Assembly: GCA_023101885.1 (NCBI GenBank)
Contig: JALPQD010000142.1
Location: 2,874,121 to 2,938,120, forward strand
Origin: Typhlomys cinereus
Lineage: Eukaryota; Chordata; Mammalia; Rodentia; Platacanthomyidae
Direction of reading: 5' to 3'
Length of the DNA stretch: 64,000 nucleotides
Shown here: positions 46,608-59,185 of the stretch, piece by piece
Layout of the letters: the number at the start of each line of letters is the position of its first letter
Position numbering within the stretch: position 1 is the first letter of the stretch
Notes under the pieces: generated by a model
Seen by the model: the letters and a program-made list of their open reading frames with translations, nothing else
What the model was told of the DNA's origin: nothing
Database searches by the model: none
Translations under genes and position numbers: made by a program

Positions 46608-49600
46608 TATTTTTTTTATTAAAAATTTAATTATACATTTTAAAATTTTTTTACCAGTTCCCTCCCTCTCCCCTCCTCCCCGCGAACCCCCTCCTCTCCC
46701 TCCTCTCCCTCCCCATCCCCCAGTGCCTCCCCCCCAATTCCCAGAGAGTCCTTTATTGTGTACGCCTAACTCTCCACTGGGTCTTCCTCTCCAATGACAT
46801 AAAAGGACCCAGTGGCATTTCCATAAGCCCTTTCTCTTGTTCCCCTTAAGCATAGGATCACTACTATGGCTGTCAATCACCTTGCCTCCAGGGGTCTCGG
46901 TGCCCTTAACAGATGCTAGACTTTATGAGGGCAACAGTGCATTGGACATTGCGCAGGGCATGCAAAGTCCCATTATGATTGCTTTGGCCCCAACTATTGT
47001 TGAGAATCTTGCAAATCGTTGCTCCTCCCATCCTTTTGCTCTTACAATCTTACCGCCCCCTCTTCCGCAAATGTCCCTGAGCTCCAGGATGGGGAGAGAT
47101 TAGGCTGGCCTAGTTCTAGGTGATTGATATAGAGTCTCTGAAGTTCTGGATTGTGGTTGGTTGATTTTCTTTTGCAGTTTTGCTGCTCCTGCAATGCCCT
47201 TCACTCCATTCTGCTGGGCACTGTATGTCACCCCCTGGCCAGAGACAAAAGCTGTTAAACTGGAGTCTTGTTATAATAGCACATTCAAGGGTATATGTAA
47301 TAAGAGTAGGAAACCTCAGTGAGGGAGGGGTCCATCACCCATTTGCGAAATGATTACTTTTTATCTGTTAGACTATATGCCCCCCCTTCTGGTGAAATCA
47401 GGAAAGAACGTCTGTGAACTTAACCTGGTTTCTCATTACTTACTTGCAGCCCTTGATGGAGGCCTATTTTCTCTGCTGTAACATGGTCCCCTTTCTCCTT
47501 GTTTCTGGTTTGGCCCTCCTACCCCATCTCTCTTGTTCATAATCCTTGCAATTACTGTGTTACATAGGTTTACTTTTAAGTGTCTCAATGTGGGCTGGAT
47601 GAGTTTGGTACTAGGAGCCACCTATTAAGGAGTACATACGGCGCTTAATTTTCTGGGTTTGGGATACTTCACTTAATATAATTCTTTCTAATGACATCCA
47701 TTTCCCAGCAAATTCCAGTAATTCATCATTTTTGATGGCTGAGTAGTACTCCATTGTATAGATGTACCACAGTTTCCTTATCCACTCGTCAACTGTTGGA
47801 CATTTAGGTTGATTCCATGACTTTGCTATTGTAAACAGTGCTGCTATGAACATGGTCGAGCTTGTGCTATCGAGGCGAACCTCTGCTGCATGGGGGGTTA
47901 TTCCCAAAAGTGGGATAGCAGGGTCATATGGCATTTCAATCTTTAATTTCTTTAAGAATCTCCAGACGGCTCGCCAGAGTGGCTGTATGAGCTTGCATTC
48001 CCACCAACAATGTAGGAGAGTTCCCCTCTCTCCACATCCTCTCCAGCATTTGTCGTTGTTTGTATTGTGGATTTTTGCCATCCTGACCGGGGTGAGATGG
48101 TATCTCAGGGAAGTTTTGATTTGCATTTCCCTGATGGCGAAGGAAGTGGAGCATTTTTTAAGATATTTGTTAGACATTTTAATTTCATCCCTGGTAAAGT
48201 TCTTTGAAGTTCCATGGCCCATTTTTTAATTGGGCCAGTGTTTTCCTTGGAGTTTAGTTTTCTAAGTTCTTTGTGCACTCTGGACAGTAGAGCTCTGTCA
48301 GATACGTGGTTAGTGAAGATTTTCTCCCATTCTGTGGGTGGCCTTTGAGCTCGTGTTACAATCTCTTTATCTGAACAGAAGCTCTTTAATTTCACAAGAT
48401 CCCAACTGTTGAGAGTTGGTAGCAGTGACTGTGCCATTGGATGTCTGTTTAGGAAATGTTGGCCTAGCCCAATAGTTCGAGGGAGTTCCCTATCCTTTGA
48501 ACTATGGTTTTTAAAGTCTCTGGCCTTAAATCAAGGTCCTTGATCCATTTGGAATTAAGTCTTGTACATGGTGACAAGTATGGGTCCAGCTTTAATCTTC
48601 TGCATGTGGAGATCCAGTTTTGCCAGCACCATTTGTTGAAGATGCTGTTTTTTTTCCATTGGATTCTTTGGGCCCCTTTGTCAAAGACCAAATGGCTGTA
48701 TTTTTGTGGGCTTATATCTGGGTCTTCAATCCTTATCCATTGATCTGTGTGTCTATTTTGGAGCCAGTACCAGGCTTTCTTTATAACTATGGATTTGTAG
48801 TATAAACTAAGGTTTGGTATGGTAATACCTCCAGCAGTGTTTTTGTTACTCAGGATTGTCTTTGCTATCCTGGGTCTTTTGTGCCTCCATATGAATTTTG
48901 AGATTATTTGGTCAACTTCTTTAAAGAATTGCTTTGGGATTTTAATTGGTATAGCATTGAATTTGCATATTGCCTTTGGTAGGATGGTCATTTTTACGAT
49001 GTTGATTCTACCAATCCAGGAACATGGGAGGTCTTTCCACCTTCTGGTGTCTTCTGCTATTTCTTTCTTTAGGGTTTTAAAGTTTTCATTGTAAAGGTCT
49101 TTTACCTCCTTGGTTAGGTTTATACCAAGGTATTTCATTTTTTTAGGGGCTATAGTAAATGGGATTGTTTCTCTCAAGGCTTTTTCACTTCTTTCATTTT
49201 GGGCATATAGGAAGGCCTCTGATTTTTGCACATTTATTTTGTATCCTGCCACCCTGCTGAACTTCTCAATTAATTCCAGTAGCTTCCTGGTGGAGTTTTT
49301 GGGATCCCTCAGGTATAAGATCATGTCATCTGCAAATAGGGATAGTTTGACTTCTTCCTTGCCGATTTGAATCCCTCTTATGTCCCTTTCTTGTCTTATG
49401 GCTTCAGCTAAGACTTCAAGTACAATATTGAATAGAAGTGGTGAGAGTGGACAGCCTTGTCTAGTTCCTGATCGAAGTGGGAATGCTTCCAATTGTTCCC
49501 CATTGAGCATAATCCTTGCTGTAGGCTTGTTGTATACAGCTTTTATTATATTGATAAAGTTTCCTTCCATTCCTACAGTCTCTAGCGTTTTGATCATAAA

Positions 49601-51256
49601 AGGCTGTTGGATTTTGTCAAAGGCTTTTTCTGCATCTATGGAGAGTATCATGTGGTCTTGGACTTTGGACTGGTTTACATGATGAATTACATTTATTGAT
49701 TTGCGTATGTTGAACCAACTTTGTGTGCCGGGGATGAAGCCTACTTGGTCCCCGTGAATGATCTTTTTGATATGTTTTTGAATCCGATTTGCTAAGACTT
49801 TGTTGAGAATCTTTGCGTCTGTGTTCATCAGAGAGATCGGCCTATAGTTTTCTTTTTTAAGTGCATCTTTATTAGGTTTTGGGATTAAGACGATATTAGC
49901 TTCATAGAAGGAATTTGGCAGTGTTCCTTCCTTTGCTATTTGATGGAACAGTTTAAGGAGTATTGGTGTTATTAACTCCTTAAATGTCTGGTAGAATTCT
50001 GTGCTGAATCCATCTGGCCCAGGACATTTTTTGGTGGGAAGATTCGAGATTACTTCTTCAATTTCCTTGTATGTTATAGGACTATTTAAATAATTCACAA
50101 CTTCCTGATTCAATTTAGGTAGGTTGTGTTTACTTAGAAATTCATCCATCTCTTTTGTGTTGTCAAACTTCACAGAGTATAAGTTTTTGAAATATGATGT
50201 TATAATTCTCTGGATTTCTTGGGTATCCGTAGTGATAACTCCATGTTCATTTCTAATTTTGTTAATTTGGGTTTTCTCTCTCTTGCTTTTGGTTAATTTA
50301 GCTAGGGGTGCATCAATCTTATTGATTTTTTCAAAGAACCAGCTTTTTGACTGGTTGATTTTTTCTATCGTTTTCTTAATCTCGATTTCAGATATTTCTC
50401 CCCTTATTTTGCTAATCTCCTCTCTTCTATTACTTTTGGGATCAGATTGCTCAAGTTTCTCCAAAGCCTTAAGCTGCATTGTTAAATTATTTATTTCTGA
50501 TGTTTCCAATTTTCTGATGTAGGCATTAAGAGCTATGAACTTACCTCTTAGAACAGCTTTCATTGTGTCCCAGAGATTTTGGTAAGTTGTATTCTCATTT
50601 TCGTTCACTTTCAGAAAATCTTGAATTTCCCGTTTAATTTCTTCCTGAATCCAGTTCTCATTCAGCATCATATTGTTAAGTTTCCAGGAGTTAGTGTATT
50701 TTCTCTTGTTTGTTGTGTTGTTGTGGATGTCCAGCTTTAGGCCGTGGTGGTCTGATAGGGCACAGGCTAGAATTTCGACTTTTTTGTATTTGTGTAGATT
50801 CATTTTGTGGCCCAATATGTGATCTATTTTGGAGAAAGTTCCGTGTGCTGCTGAGAAAAATGTGTATTCTTTGGTACGTGGGTGAAAAGTTCGATAGAGA
50901 TCTGTAAGGTCCATTTCAGTAAGGGTTTGGTTAAGCTCCAAAGTGTCTCTGTTAAGCTTTTGACCTGTTGATCTATCCCATGTTGAGAGGGCGGTGTTGA
51001 AATCCCCGAGAATTATTGTTTGGGGTTGATTTCTTGCTTTAGACGCTGTAGGGTTTTCTTAATGAATGTGGAGGGGCCCATATTGGGTGCATATATGTTC
51101 AGTAATGTGAAGTCTTCTTGGTGAATTGTACCTGTGACTAAAATGTAGTATCCATCTGTGTCTCTTATGATTTTCTTTGGTTTGAAGTCCACTTTGTCTG
51201 AAAGCATAGTTGCTACCCCTGCCTGTTTCCTGGTTCCATTAGCTTGCAAGATTTTG
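46608..51256 (-). mobile_element. L1, 4.65 kb, 5' truncated within the endonuclease domain
   Basis: On the minus strand it has most of ORF2 (51256-47611) and a complete 3' UTR (47610-46608) with the polypurine tract at 46655-46735. The 3' terminus differs from the GGAAATAATAATAAA ending of other copies, indicating a different subfamily or tail. At its 5' edge L1 sequence passes directly into a SINE fragment (51257-51357). I find no convincing target-site duplication. Confidence 0.95.
47611..51256 (-). pseudogene. L1 ORF2, truncated, with an 825-codon open stretch
   Basis: The endonuclease part starts at QANGTRKQAGVATMLSDKVD, about 60 residues into the domain, and stops at 51013 after INPKQ. 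The frame from 50941 to 48464 is open for 825 codons (first codon TTG; it is not a true start). It covers the late endonuclease region ([27 protein letters not shown]) and the whole reverse transcriptase ([32 protein letters not shown]). A private one-base loss near 48473 stops it at NSLELLG. Another frame change near 48200 separates the last segments, which hold [20 protein letters not shown] and DPAIPLLGI and end at the usual stop, 47611. Not functional: no endonuclease N-terminus, three breaks. Confidence 0.95.
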
Positions 51257-51357
51257 GCATTTGGTTCCCCCTGGCATTTTTTTGTGGACCTGGGGTCTGA
51301 ACTCAGGACATTCTGTTTGTGAGGCAGTCTTAACTACTTATCCATCTCTCCAGCCCT
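51257..51357 (-). mobile_element. 5' third of an older B2-like SINE, fused to L1
   Basis: The minus-strand 5' end GGGCTGGAGAGATGGATAAG is intact at 51357. About 100 bp of the older SINE type, like the 10117 copy (TCCCCCTGGCATTTTTTTGT on plus), then meets L1 sequence. The remaining SINE 3' part is absent both here and on the far side of the L1. Confidence 0.85.
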
Positions 51358-53054
51358 TAAGTTCCAAATTTATGAATTAATTCTATTCAAATATTTCCAG
51401 CATAATTAATGAGAATTTATAAATATCTACTGGATTGATAATGGAAATATAACTTTTTAAAGAATTACCATTGACTTTTGATAAATTTGCATAAATGAAA
51501 TCTAATTCACATATAAATGCAGCTAAAATTTTTATGAGAAAAAGATTTTGTGCCTGTAGCGAAGGTCTAAAATTTCAGTTATTCTTATACATGTGAGAAA
51601 AGTGAAATTTAATTGCTGAAAGCCATTTAAATTTAAAAACAATATTAGAAATAGACAGGTATTCTGACATGCACAATTATTTCTAATATATGTGACACAT
51701 ATTTATTCTACAAAGTGAGTTTATTTGGAACTTTTTTGTTTGTTTTAGTTGTAAAGTACACACTGTTTTCATCAACCATGTTCTTTGGTATTAGATCTTA
51801 CAGATCTATCTTACAGATTCAATGGTCACTCCTTACTTTAGTTATAATGATTTTTTTGGTTATTTTCTTTGGATTGTTTTTGGTTCTCATTAGCTGGAAT
51901 TGATAGTCCCTGCTAGTTACTAGGAATACTAGATAGGTTGTTTTTGAGGGTCACCAGGCCCAGGTCCAGTGAATGTCATGACTACAGTATACCAAGGGCC
52001 TGTGGGTCCTTTTCTGGTACTGATATGGTGGGGAGAAGGTCTATGATCTGATTTTGTTGCTATGCGAATCATCTCTAATATTTCACAGATTATGCATTAT
52101 TGATGTGTCTTTTCCTGGGAAATCCTTCTCCTGATATTTTATAGTCTTAATGAAGATACTGTATTATAAAGACTAAAATTGTAGGAAGTTATAACACAAA
52201 ATTCATATTTATCACTTAGAATTTTTTAGTTAGTATTTCAATGCCCTTTAGAGGGTAAAACAATCTATTTGCGTCTCAATTCTTTATAGTTAAAGTGAAT
52301 GAAAGTATGAAGTTCATATAATTATATAAGAATTATATAAGTGAGTTCTTGCTTAGCATATTTTGGATACAAAAGAATAATATATTTAAACTGAAATTTA
52401 ATTCCTTGGGCAACCTTTCCCAGTCTTCCTAAACAGATAAATTGACTTTTTAATAGCTTAAAAATAACATGTCTCTCTTATAGCAAATGCAACTTAGAAG
52501 CTCAAATTTATTTACATTATCTATAAATTTCAGACATGTGCAGTGTTGTGAAAGTTTTGACAGTGCTATTTTCTTATTTTTATATGGTTGCTAACAGAAA
52601 TCATTCCTAGTGCCTAGTAAACAGTCACCTATGAGTATAGAATGAATGAATGTCCACATGCACTAGTGTATTGGAACTATGCAATTTCCCTATTCTACCT
52701 CAGTGAGGACCAAGCTGTGTTATTTCAATTATTTATTTTGCATTCAAAGGATGAATGCTTTCACTATATTGTCATGACTGAAATATAAATATTAGCATGT
52801 ATAAATGGCTCACACCCTTCAATTAATGGATGGTAATAAAACATTCTTGGTTCTTTTATTGCAGCAATGTACTTTGACACTGTTGAATCTAATTCTCAGA
52901 AATAACTATTCACAAGAGACTGAAGACTTAAATGTAAAGACAAGAGTTTAATTTTCAGATTTGTGGACAAGCAAATTTATGTTTCATTTCTTTTGTTTAT
53001 TTTAGGATAAATTAATTTTTATTTAAACTAATAACTTCAATCTATTCTTTTTCA
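51358..53054. other. unassigned intergenic DNA
   Basis: AT-rich with nothing recognised. Confidence 0.4.
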
Positions 53055-53932
53055 TTATTATTATTTCCGCTCATACAAACTTAACAGGTACACCGGTCCC
53101 CTCCCTCCCTTCACCTCCACCCACCCCCCCTACTCTCCCCTCTCTCCCCATCCCCCAGTGCCTCCCCCCGCCAATCCCCGGAGCATCCTTTACTGTGCAC
53201 GCCGAACCTCTCCTCTGGGTCCTGCTCTCCGATGATGTGCAAGGTCCCAGGGGCTTTTCCCAGAACCCTTTTCTGTGTTCCCCTTAAGCTTAGGAACACT
53301 ACTGTGACTGTCAGTCTCTAGCCTCCAAGGATCCTAGTGCCTTTAGTCCATGCTAGACTTTGTGGGGTCAATAGTGTGTTGGACATAGCGCAGGGCATGC
53401 AAAGTCCTATTATGATTGCTTCGGCCCTAACTTGTGCGGAGTATCTTGCATATCGTTACTCTTCCCATCCTTGTGCTCTTACAATCTTAACGCCCCCTCT
53501 TCCACAAATTTTCGTGAGCTTCAGGATGGGTAGAGATTAGGCTGGCCCAGTTCCAGGTGGTCGATATAGAGTCTCTGATGTTCTGAATTATGGTTTGTTA
53601 ATTTTTTTTCGGTTTTGCTGCTTCTGCAATGCCCTTGGCTCCATCCTGAGGGGTACTGGAAGTCACCCCCTGGCCAGAGATAAAAACCTGTTAAATTAGA
53701 GTCTTGTTATAAGAGTATATTCAAAGGTAGATGGAATAAAAGTAGGAGACTGCGCTGAGAGAGGGGTCGATCACCCATTTGCAAGATGGTTACTTTCTAT
53801 CAGGCAGCCTATATGCCCTCCCCTTCTGGTGAGATCATACCCCATCAGTTGCAAATGATCAGGAAGGAAAGTCTGTGAATTTAACCAGATGCCTCATTAC
53901 TTACTTGCAGTCCTTGATGGTGGCCTATTTTA
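53055..53932 (-). mobile_element. L1 3' UTR-only copy, 5' truncated
   Basis: It runs from the A-rich end (GCGGAAATAATAATAATGAA on minus) through the polypurine tract (53098-53180) to GGCCTATTTT at 53932. That is almost the same truncation point as the 11641-12527 copy. No clear target-site duplication. Confidence 0.9.
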
Positions 53933-54364
53933 TCAAAATAGTTTGATGTTCCTCAGCAAATACCCTTATAAGCATGCCCCATTTTAAAAACATCAAAAGA
54001 TACAAAGCATGTGTCTCATCATTCCTTAGTAGTGCTATGAATTTTTCTAATTGAACAATGAACACACATTTCCTTTTGCAGGAGGACATTTTCTTTTTAT
54101 TCTTTGAAGTTCAAATACAATGAGCCACTGCCTTCCCATTCAACAGATTTTGCTTTCTTACAGATCTTCCTCCCAGTCACATGTCTCTGCCTATGCTGTC
54201 AGTCCAACCTCACCCAGAATAGCTGCATTGACTTATGCCTGGGCATTCCCTAGGGCTAGAATGCTCAGGAGTAGGTTAACCATTTAGCAAAGAAACACCC
54301 CATTTCATATTTAACACCAATCCTAAAATATTTCCCCAGATAAGTACACGACTCCTGGAATCTT
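53933..54364. other. unassigned intergenic DNA
   Basis: Nothing recognised. Confidence 0.4.
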
Positions 54365-54665
54365 GCTTATTCCACAGTAAAATACTGACCCAGCTATATC
54401 ACTTCTGGAAACATTCATAAAGGATGCTACATCCTTCTATAGAGACACTTTGAGCATACATGTTCAGTGCAACTCATTCACAATAACAAAGAAATGGAAT
54501 CAGTCTAGAAGTCGAACACTAGATGAATGGAAAATGAGAATGTGATACATACACAAAATGGAATACCGTTCAGAGCCAAAATGAAAAAATTTTGTTCAAC
54601 CAATATAATCTTAAACAAAGCTGGAATAATATAAATTTTAAGATGATGTTTAACATGTTTTAAAC
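54365..54665 (+). mobile_element. ancient L1 ORF2 C-terminal fragment
   Basis: CCCAGCTATATCACTTCTGG (the PAIPLL block) and AACAAAGAAATGGAATCAGT (AKSWNQ block) are present. AGATGAATGGAAAATGAGAA and ACACAAAATGGAATACCGTT (MEYYSA block) follow in the right order and spacing for the end of ORF2. Strongly diverged. Confidence 0.85.
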
Positions 54666-55864
54666 AGTTATTTACCTTAAAACTCTTTCAAAACAACAAC
54701 TACATACATAATTATATAATTATGTATAATTATATATTTTATATATATTTTAGGCATATTGCTGTTTAATATATATTAGATACTTATAATAGGTATTTCA
54801 TAAATATTCTTAAAGCCATAATGGGAAAATGTATCTGAAGAGGATAAGATGGATTATTGTATCATGTGTATAAAATTCTACAAAAATGATACTAAATTAT
54901 ACAAAAGTATAGATATTATGTCTCCTTTTATTGCAGAAGCAGATAGATTTCCAGAAACCTAGAAGCTAGTTTCTAGAAAATGAATTTTTATTATATACTT
55001 ATGTGAGGAATCATTATATTTTATTGATTTCATATTTATCTTTTATTATTTGATAGCTTAACTAATTGAACTTCATATCATGTTCAACTTAAACTCTGTG
55101 TGAGAATTCACTCCCAAATTATCATCTTAATAATTTGTGAAATAAGAACAGAATATGCATAAGTTTTGCTTTGAACTACACTGATTTTGAAAATATCAAA
55201 GAGCAAGAAAATGTATGCAATTGTGGTCTCACATCAGTGATCAAGGTCAGAAAGCATGAGTCAAAGACATAATCTATAAATTGACATAATTCAAGTAGAA
55301 ATGGGAGCTTAGAGACAGGTCAACAGGAAAATATTTTGCCTTCCTGAATGTCACAGTAGATTGTGTAACTATTGAAATACTCAGTGCACATAAAATAGAA
55401 TATCACGTCAACTTATTTAGGCTCAATTGCACTTGGAAAAATAAACAATGGGAGAAGTAATTTCTATATGCAAATGAAAAATGGAGAAGTCTTCATTATC
55501 TCTACCTTCAGTGTCAAAATAGCAAACATTGTATGTATCTTTCGAAAATACCATTGCAGTGGTATTAATTAATCAATCATTCCATGACTGTAATGGGAGA
55601 TAGTAACTTAATATAACTGTTTCATTATAGTGAGAAACAGTAACTTTAAATAGCATTGTATCAAAATAAGCACTGAATAGAGCTTAAACTATTTTTTGTA
55701 TTTAGGTATATATGTGTAGCGTATATTTATATGAAGCAACAAATAACTTTTCTGATTAATATTAAAAAAGGAATTTTAGGAAAAAATACTTATCATTTTT
55801 GTTTGAAATGGAACTCATATGATTGTTCCATGATGCTAATGTAATGTTTAAAGAAAATCCCCCC
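54666..55864. other. unassigned very AT-rich DNA
   Basis: Contains an AT/TA-rich patch at 54705-54780. Nothing else recognised. Confidence 0.4.
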
Positions 55865-56080
55865 TTTTAAAATATTTTATTCATGAGAGAGAGAGAAAGA
55901 GAAAGAGAGAGAGAAAGGGAGAGGCGGGGGCAGCATGACATGTGTTGTCTGAGGATCTCTTTCAGCATTTAGCTAGTTTTCCTCTTTTTCAATATGGGTG
56001 TCAGGAATCAAACTCAAGTCACTAGTTTTGCCAAAGGGGCCTTTACCCATCAAGCCTTATCACAAGCTCAATGAAATCCT
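55865..56080 (-). mobile_element. old tRNA-derived SINE with GA-rich tail side, tentative
   Basis: TGTCAGGAATCAAACTCAAG is a decayed B-box complement, and TACCCATCAAGCCTTATCAC is the A-box side. A (GA)n stretch lies at 55887-55925 on the tail side. Family uncertain; it resembles the 29440 element in layout. Confidence 0.5.
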
Positions 56081-57289
56081 TTTCATGACTAATAAATGAG
56101 TATACATGTGGCTATGCAAGTGGAAACAACTACAGGGTAGATTAATATTTGATAATTTTGTAGATCTTTCATTCCACCTGAGAGCACATTGAGTAAACAT
56201 ACATTTATTGGATTCTGCTGTGTTCTAAGACCTGTACAAATGCAAAATAATTTTAATCAACCGATTTTTTATAAATTTAAATAATCCTCTGATTGATGAA
56301 AAAGAAGTAATGTAGTTTGCATTCTTAATCTAGTTCAACACTTAAACTTTCATAATATTTCATAATATTCATAATTTTTTTAGAAGAGGACACAAGTCCT
56401 TAAAATAATTGTGCCTTATTTATTTGATTTGTTTTATGTTGTTCATTTTGCTAATGATCAGCTTTGTCTAAAAATGTATACATATGATTTTACTGTTGAA
56501 CACTAATATTTCACAGATAGATATCCAAACAATATTTCATTCTATGCCAATGTCTTAAAGGAAAATGTGTCTTAGTTTTAGGTTATGATTTTGGTGTCAT
56601 TTATATCATTTGAGAAATGTTCCTGAGCTACATCTAATATTTCTTTAAAATTCTTTGTATGTGTTTCATCATTGTGCGTATAGGTAAGTTTTAAAATAGA
56701 GTTTTAGAAGATATTGTCCTCTAACACCATTCTTTCTTTGACTGCGAGACCCTAGTTATCTGATAAAAAGAGAACACATTCTATTTGTTTCATATTTCCG
56801 GACAACAAATGTTTTAAGCTAAATATATAGAAACAACAGAATTTTAACTATTATTTAATAGATCTGGTTCTAGAAATTCAAAACAGATTTCTCTAAATGA
56901 AAGTCAAATGTATGGATGCCATTAAAAAAGCATGATTTCATGGAGTCCCATTTGTTGATTATTAGTCTTATTTCCTGCTGTATAGCTTATACAGTACCAA
57001 AGAATACTGTAGAAGCTGCTTGGGGAGAGAAATAATCACAAGCCCCATAAAGGCATGAGATCTTTAAGTTGCAATATAAATCACCTTGGTTACAGGTAAC
57101 CACCATTGCAATAGTAGCATGAGTCAAGGAGAAAACCAACAGCATTCTGATTAGATTCAAGACCTGCTTGTTAGAATGGTACACATCCTTGTTACTGTAC
57201 ACTAGAATAAGAACCTAAAAAAGGGAAGAAATACGTCAATAGTGAAGAAAGCCAATATATGTATAAGTAGGAAGAGAGTACATCAAAGT
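56081..57289. other. unassigned intergenic DNA
   Basis: AT-rich with nothing recognised. Confidence 0.4.
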
Positions 57290-57620
57290 GCTCTGTAAAT
57301 AGCAGTTATTGTACCCACAGAATGGGGACTCATAGTGAAATCTTTGGGACTATATCTGGATGAGTAAAATGCACATATCAGTGGGGGTGGTCTGAAGAGA
57401 GGTAACTTGATATACCTTGAAGGCCTGAGACTCCACAGGTGTAGACAATCTAAATGGAACTCAGAGGTCCATAGAAGCATACAGGCGGAAGGGTAAGTGG
57501 AAGTGGAAGGGAATGGTGAAAGGAAAGGAGGAAGGAGAGAGGGAGGGAGCTGGGATGAATACTCAATATCCTTGCAAAAGTAGAAAACTTAAAAAGAAGA
57601 TGAAAAAATAAAAAAAGCAT
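57290..57620 (+). mobile_element. possible old L1 3' UTR (plus strand)
   Basis: A G-rich purine tract (57483-57553) precedes GCTGGGATGAATACTCAATA and an A-rich end (57585-57620), the layout of a rodent L1 3' end. Sequence match to the younger copies is weak. Confidence 0.45.
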
Positions 57621-57819
57621 AATTACTATTTTGGGATAAAAGAATGGTCATTTTTGGCTTTGTGCTTTTGTGATTTCCAAATAGCCATTCCAAATGATTA
57701 ATCCTATTGCAAAAAACTACTAGAATTTACACAATTCCTAAAGGAATGACATTCAAAAATATATAAATTAATCATAATGTTCAATGATAAACAAACAAAT
57801 GTAATATTTAGTAGACTAA

Positions 57820-58240
57820 TTTTAGAAGCATCTCACTCCAGAAGTTATGCTAAAAAAACAAGAAAAGATGCTCAATATCACAGACCAATATGGAGTCATA
57901 AAAATCAAAAGGAGACATTGGTGCTTATGGCAATGTTCAAAATGAGCTATGCTGATGACACTGGAAGCTGGCAAGGACACACAGCTGCAGAAAATCCCAT
58001 TCTGTGCTGGCAGTGCAGAAATGACACAGTCTGACAGTTTCCTATAGAAATACACATTTTTATCAGAAGATACATGGAGTCCCAGCTACTTATGGCACAT
58101 AAACAGTGAGCCCCAGCTATTTATGGAAGCTTTATTCATATTTCCCTGACTTTGTTACTGATGACACCAGGATGCCCTTAAATAAAGGGAAGGATAAACA
58201 AAACTCTGGCACTATGAATGTGCAGCTTTCTGGTAAGTAA
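57820..58240 (+). mobile_element. ancient L1 ORF2 C-terminal fragment
   Basis: GAAAAGATGCTCAATATCAC, GACACTGGAAGCTGGCAAGG and CCAGCTATTTATGGAAGCTT appear, then ACACCAGGATGCCCTTAAAT and GATAAACAAAACTCTGGCAC. They occur in the order found near the end of mammalian L1 ORF2. Too decayed to translate. Confidence 0.8.
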
Positions 58241-58690
58241 GGGTCTGTGGAGCCAGTATAGTGTTGGATGATTGTGATGAGATTAGGGGGACAAGCGAAT
58301 GAGGAATTGGTGCATTATGATGGCGTATAGAATTATACACTACTCTAGAGAATATTGTGATTTTGGATATATCTCATATATCTGTTCAAAACTCATAGAA
58401 GACACAACACAAGAAATGAACCCTATGGACTTTGTTAATATTGTATTATGATTACATCATCAGTGATATGAAATATTTCTCATCTATGTAAGATGCTTCT
58501 AACAGGAAGATGGTGGTATTAAAAGGCAGAAGCCAACAGACTTTTCCTGTCCACTAATTAGAGCATGTATTCTGTCTTATGGTAAAGTGTTGCTGTATTC
58601 AAGAATTCCAAAGTAAAACCAATTGGTATCTTAAAAACAAATATCCACAAAAAGGTATTTTTGCAAACTCTTTTCTCTAATTTAACTTAT
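58241..58690. other. unassigned intergenic DNA
   Basis: Nothing recognised. Confidence 0.4.
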
Positions 58691-58706
58691 GAAAAACACA
58701 AAATCT

Positions 58707-59010
58707 GGGCTGGAGAGGTGGCTCAGGGGTTAAGCATCCGCCTTGCAGGCGGAAGGTCCCGAGTTCGGATCCCAGATCCCACGTATAGATGCCAGGTGGA
58801 AGCGGGGGCGGTCCTGCGCTTCTGGTCCTGGTAGGGCGGAGCCTGTGAATCCCGGGGCAGAAGGAGATAGAGAAGGAGATGGTGGTTCGCGAATTCGTCC
58901 GTGGTTCTACACAGACACATGCACACACAGATACACACACGCGCGCACACATACACACGCACATGCACACAGTTGAATAAATAATAATAATAAAAAAAAT
59001 TAAAAAAAAA
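58707..59010 (+). mobile_element. B2-like SINE
   Basis: It starts GGGCTGGAGAGGTGGCTCAG, has a well-kept B box (GAGTTCGGATCCC) and ends in AATAAATAATAATAATAAAA plus A. A 16-bp duplication GAAAAACACAAAATCT flanks it (58691-58706 and 59011-59026). It lacks the AGTAAACA segment. Confidence 0.95.
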
Positions 59011-59049
59011 GAAAAACACAAAATCTAATGTGTGTTGAGGTATGACTGA

Positions 59050-59185
59050 AAACTAAGGACTCGAGGCACAAGTAGAAAGATCACTTAGATTTTAAGACCA
59101 GCTGGAAGTACATAGGGAGTCCAAGGCTACATTGGGCTGCACTGTTAAGACCCTGTATCAAGTATTCTCAAAAGAAAAGTCTAAT
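59050..59185 (+). mobile_element. B1 SINE, 3' part, degenerate
   Basis: GAGGCACAAGTAGAAAGATC, GACCAGCTGGAAGTACATAG and GGCTACATTGGGCTGCACTG follow the B1 order (gaggcag, gaccagcctg, ggctacacag). The final AGACCCTGT is also present. Confidence 0.75.

Noticed and set aside
47846..48229. 127-codon plus-strand frame over the L1
   Set aside because: Antisense shadow of ORF2; the minus-strand reading is clearly L1.
58707..58790. tRNA-like A and B boxes that could suggest a tRNA gene
   Set aside because: They belong to the SINE head; no cloverleaf with a proper acceptor stem is formed.
58677..59021. Open frames of about 100 codons across SINEs (also at 5574, 10662, 13045, 22797 and 59639)
   Set aside because: The same peptide-like string recurs in every B2-like SINE copy, so it is repeat sequence, not a gene.
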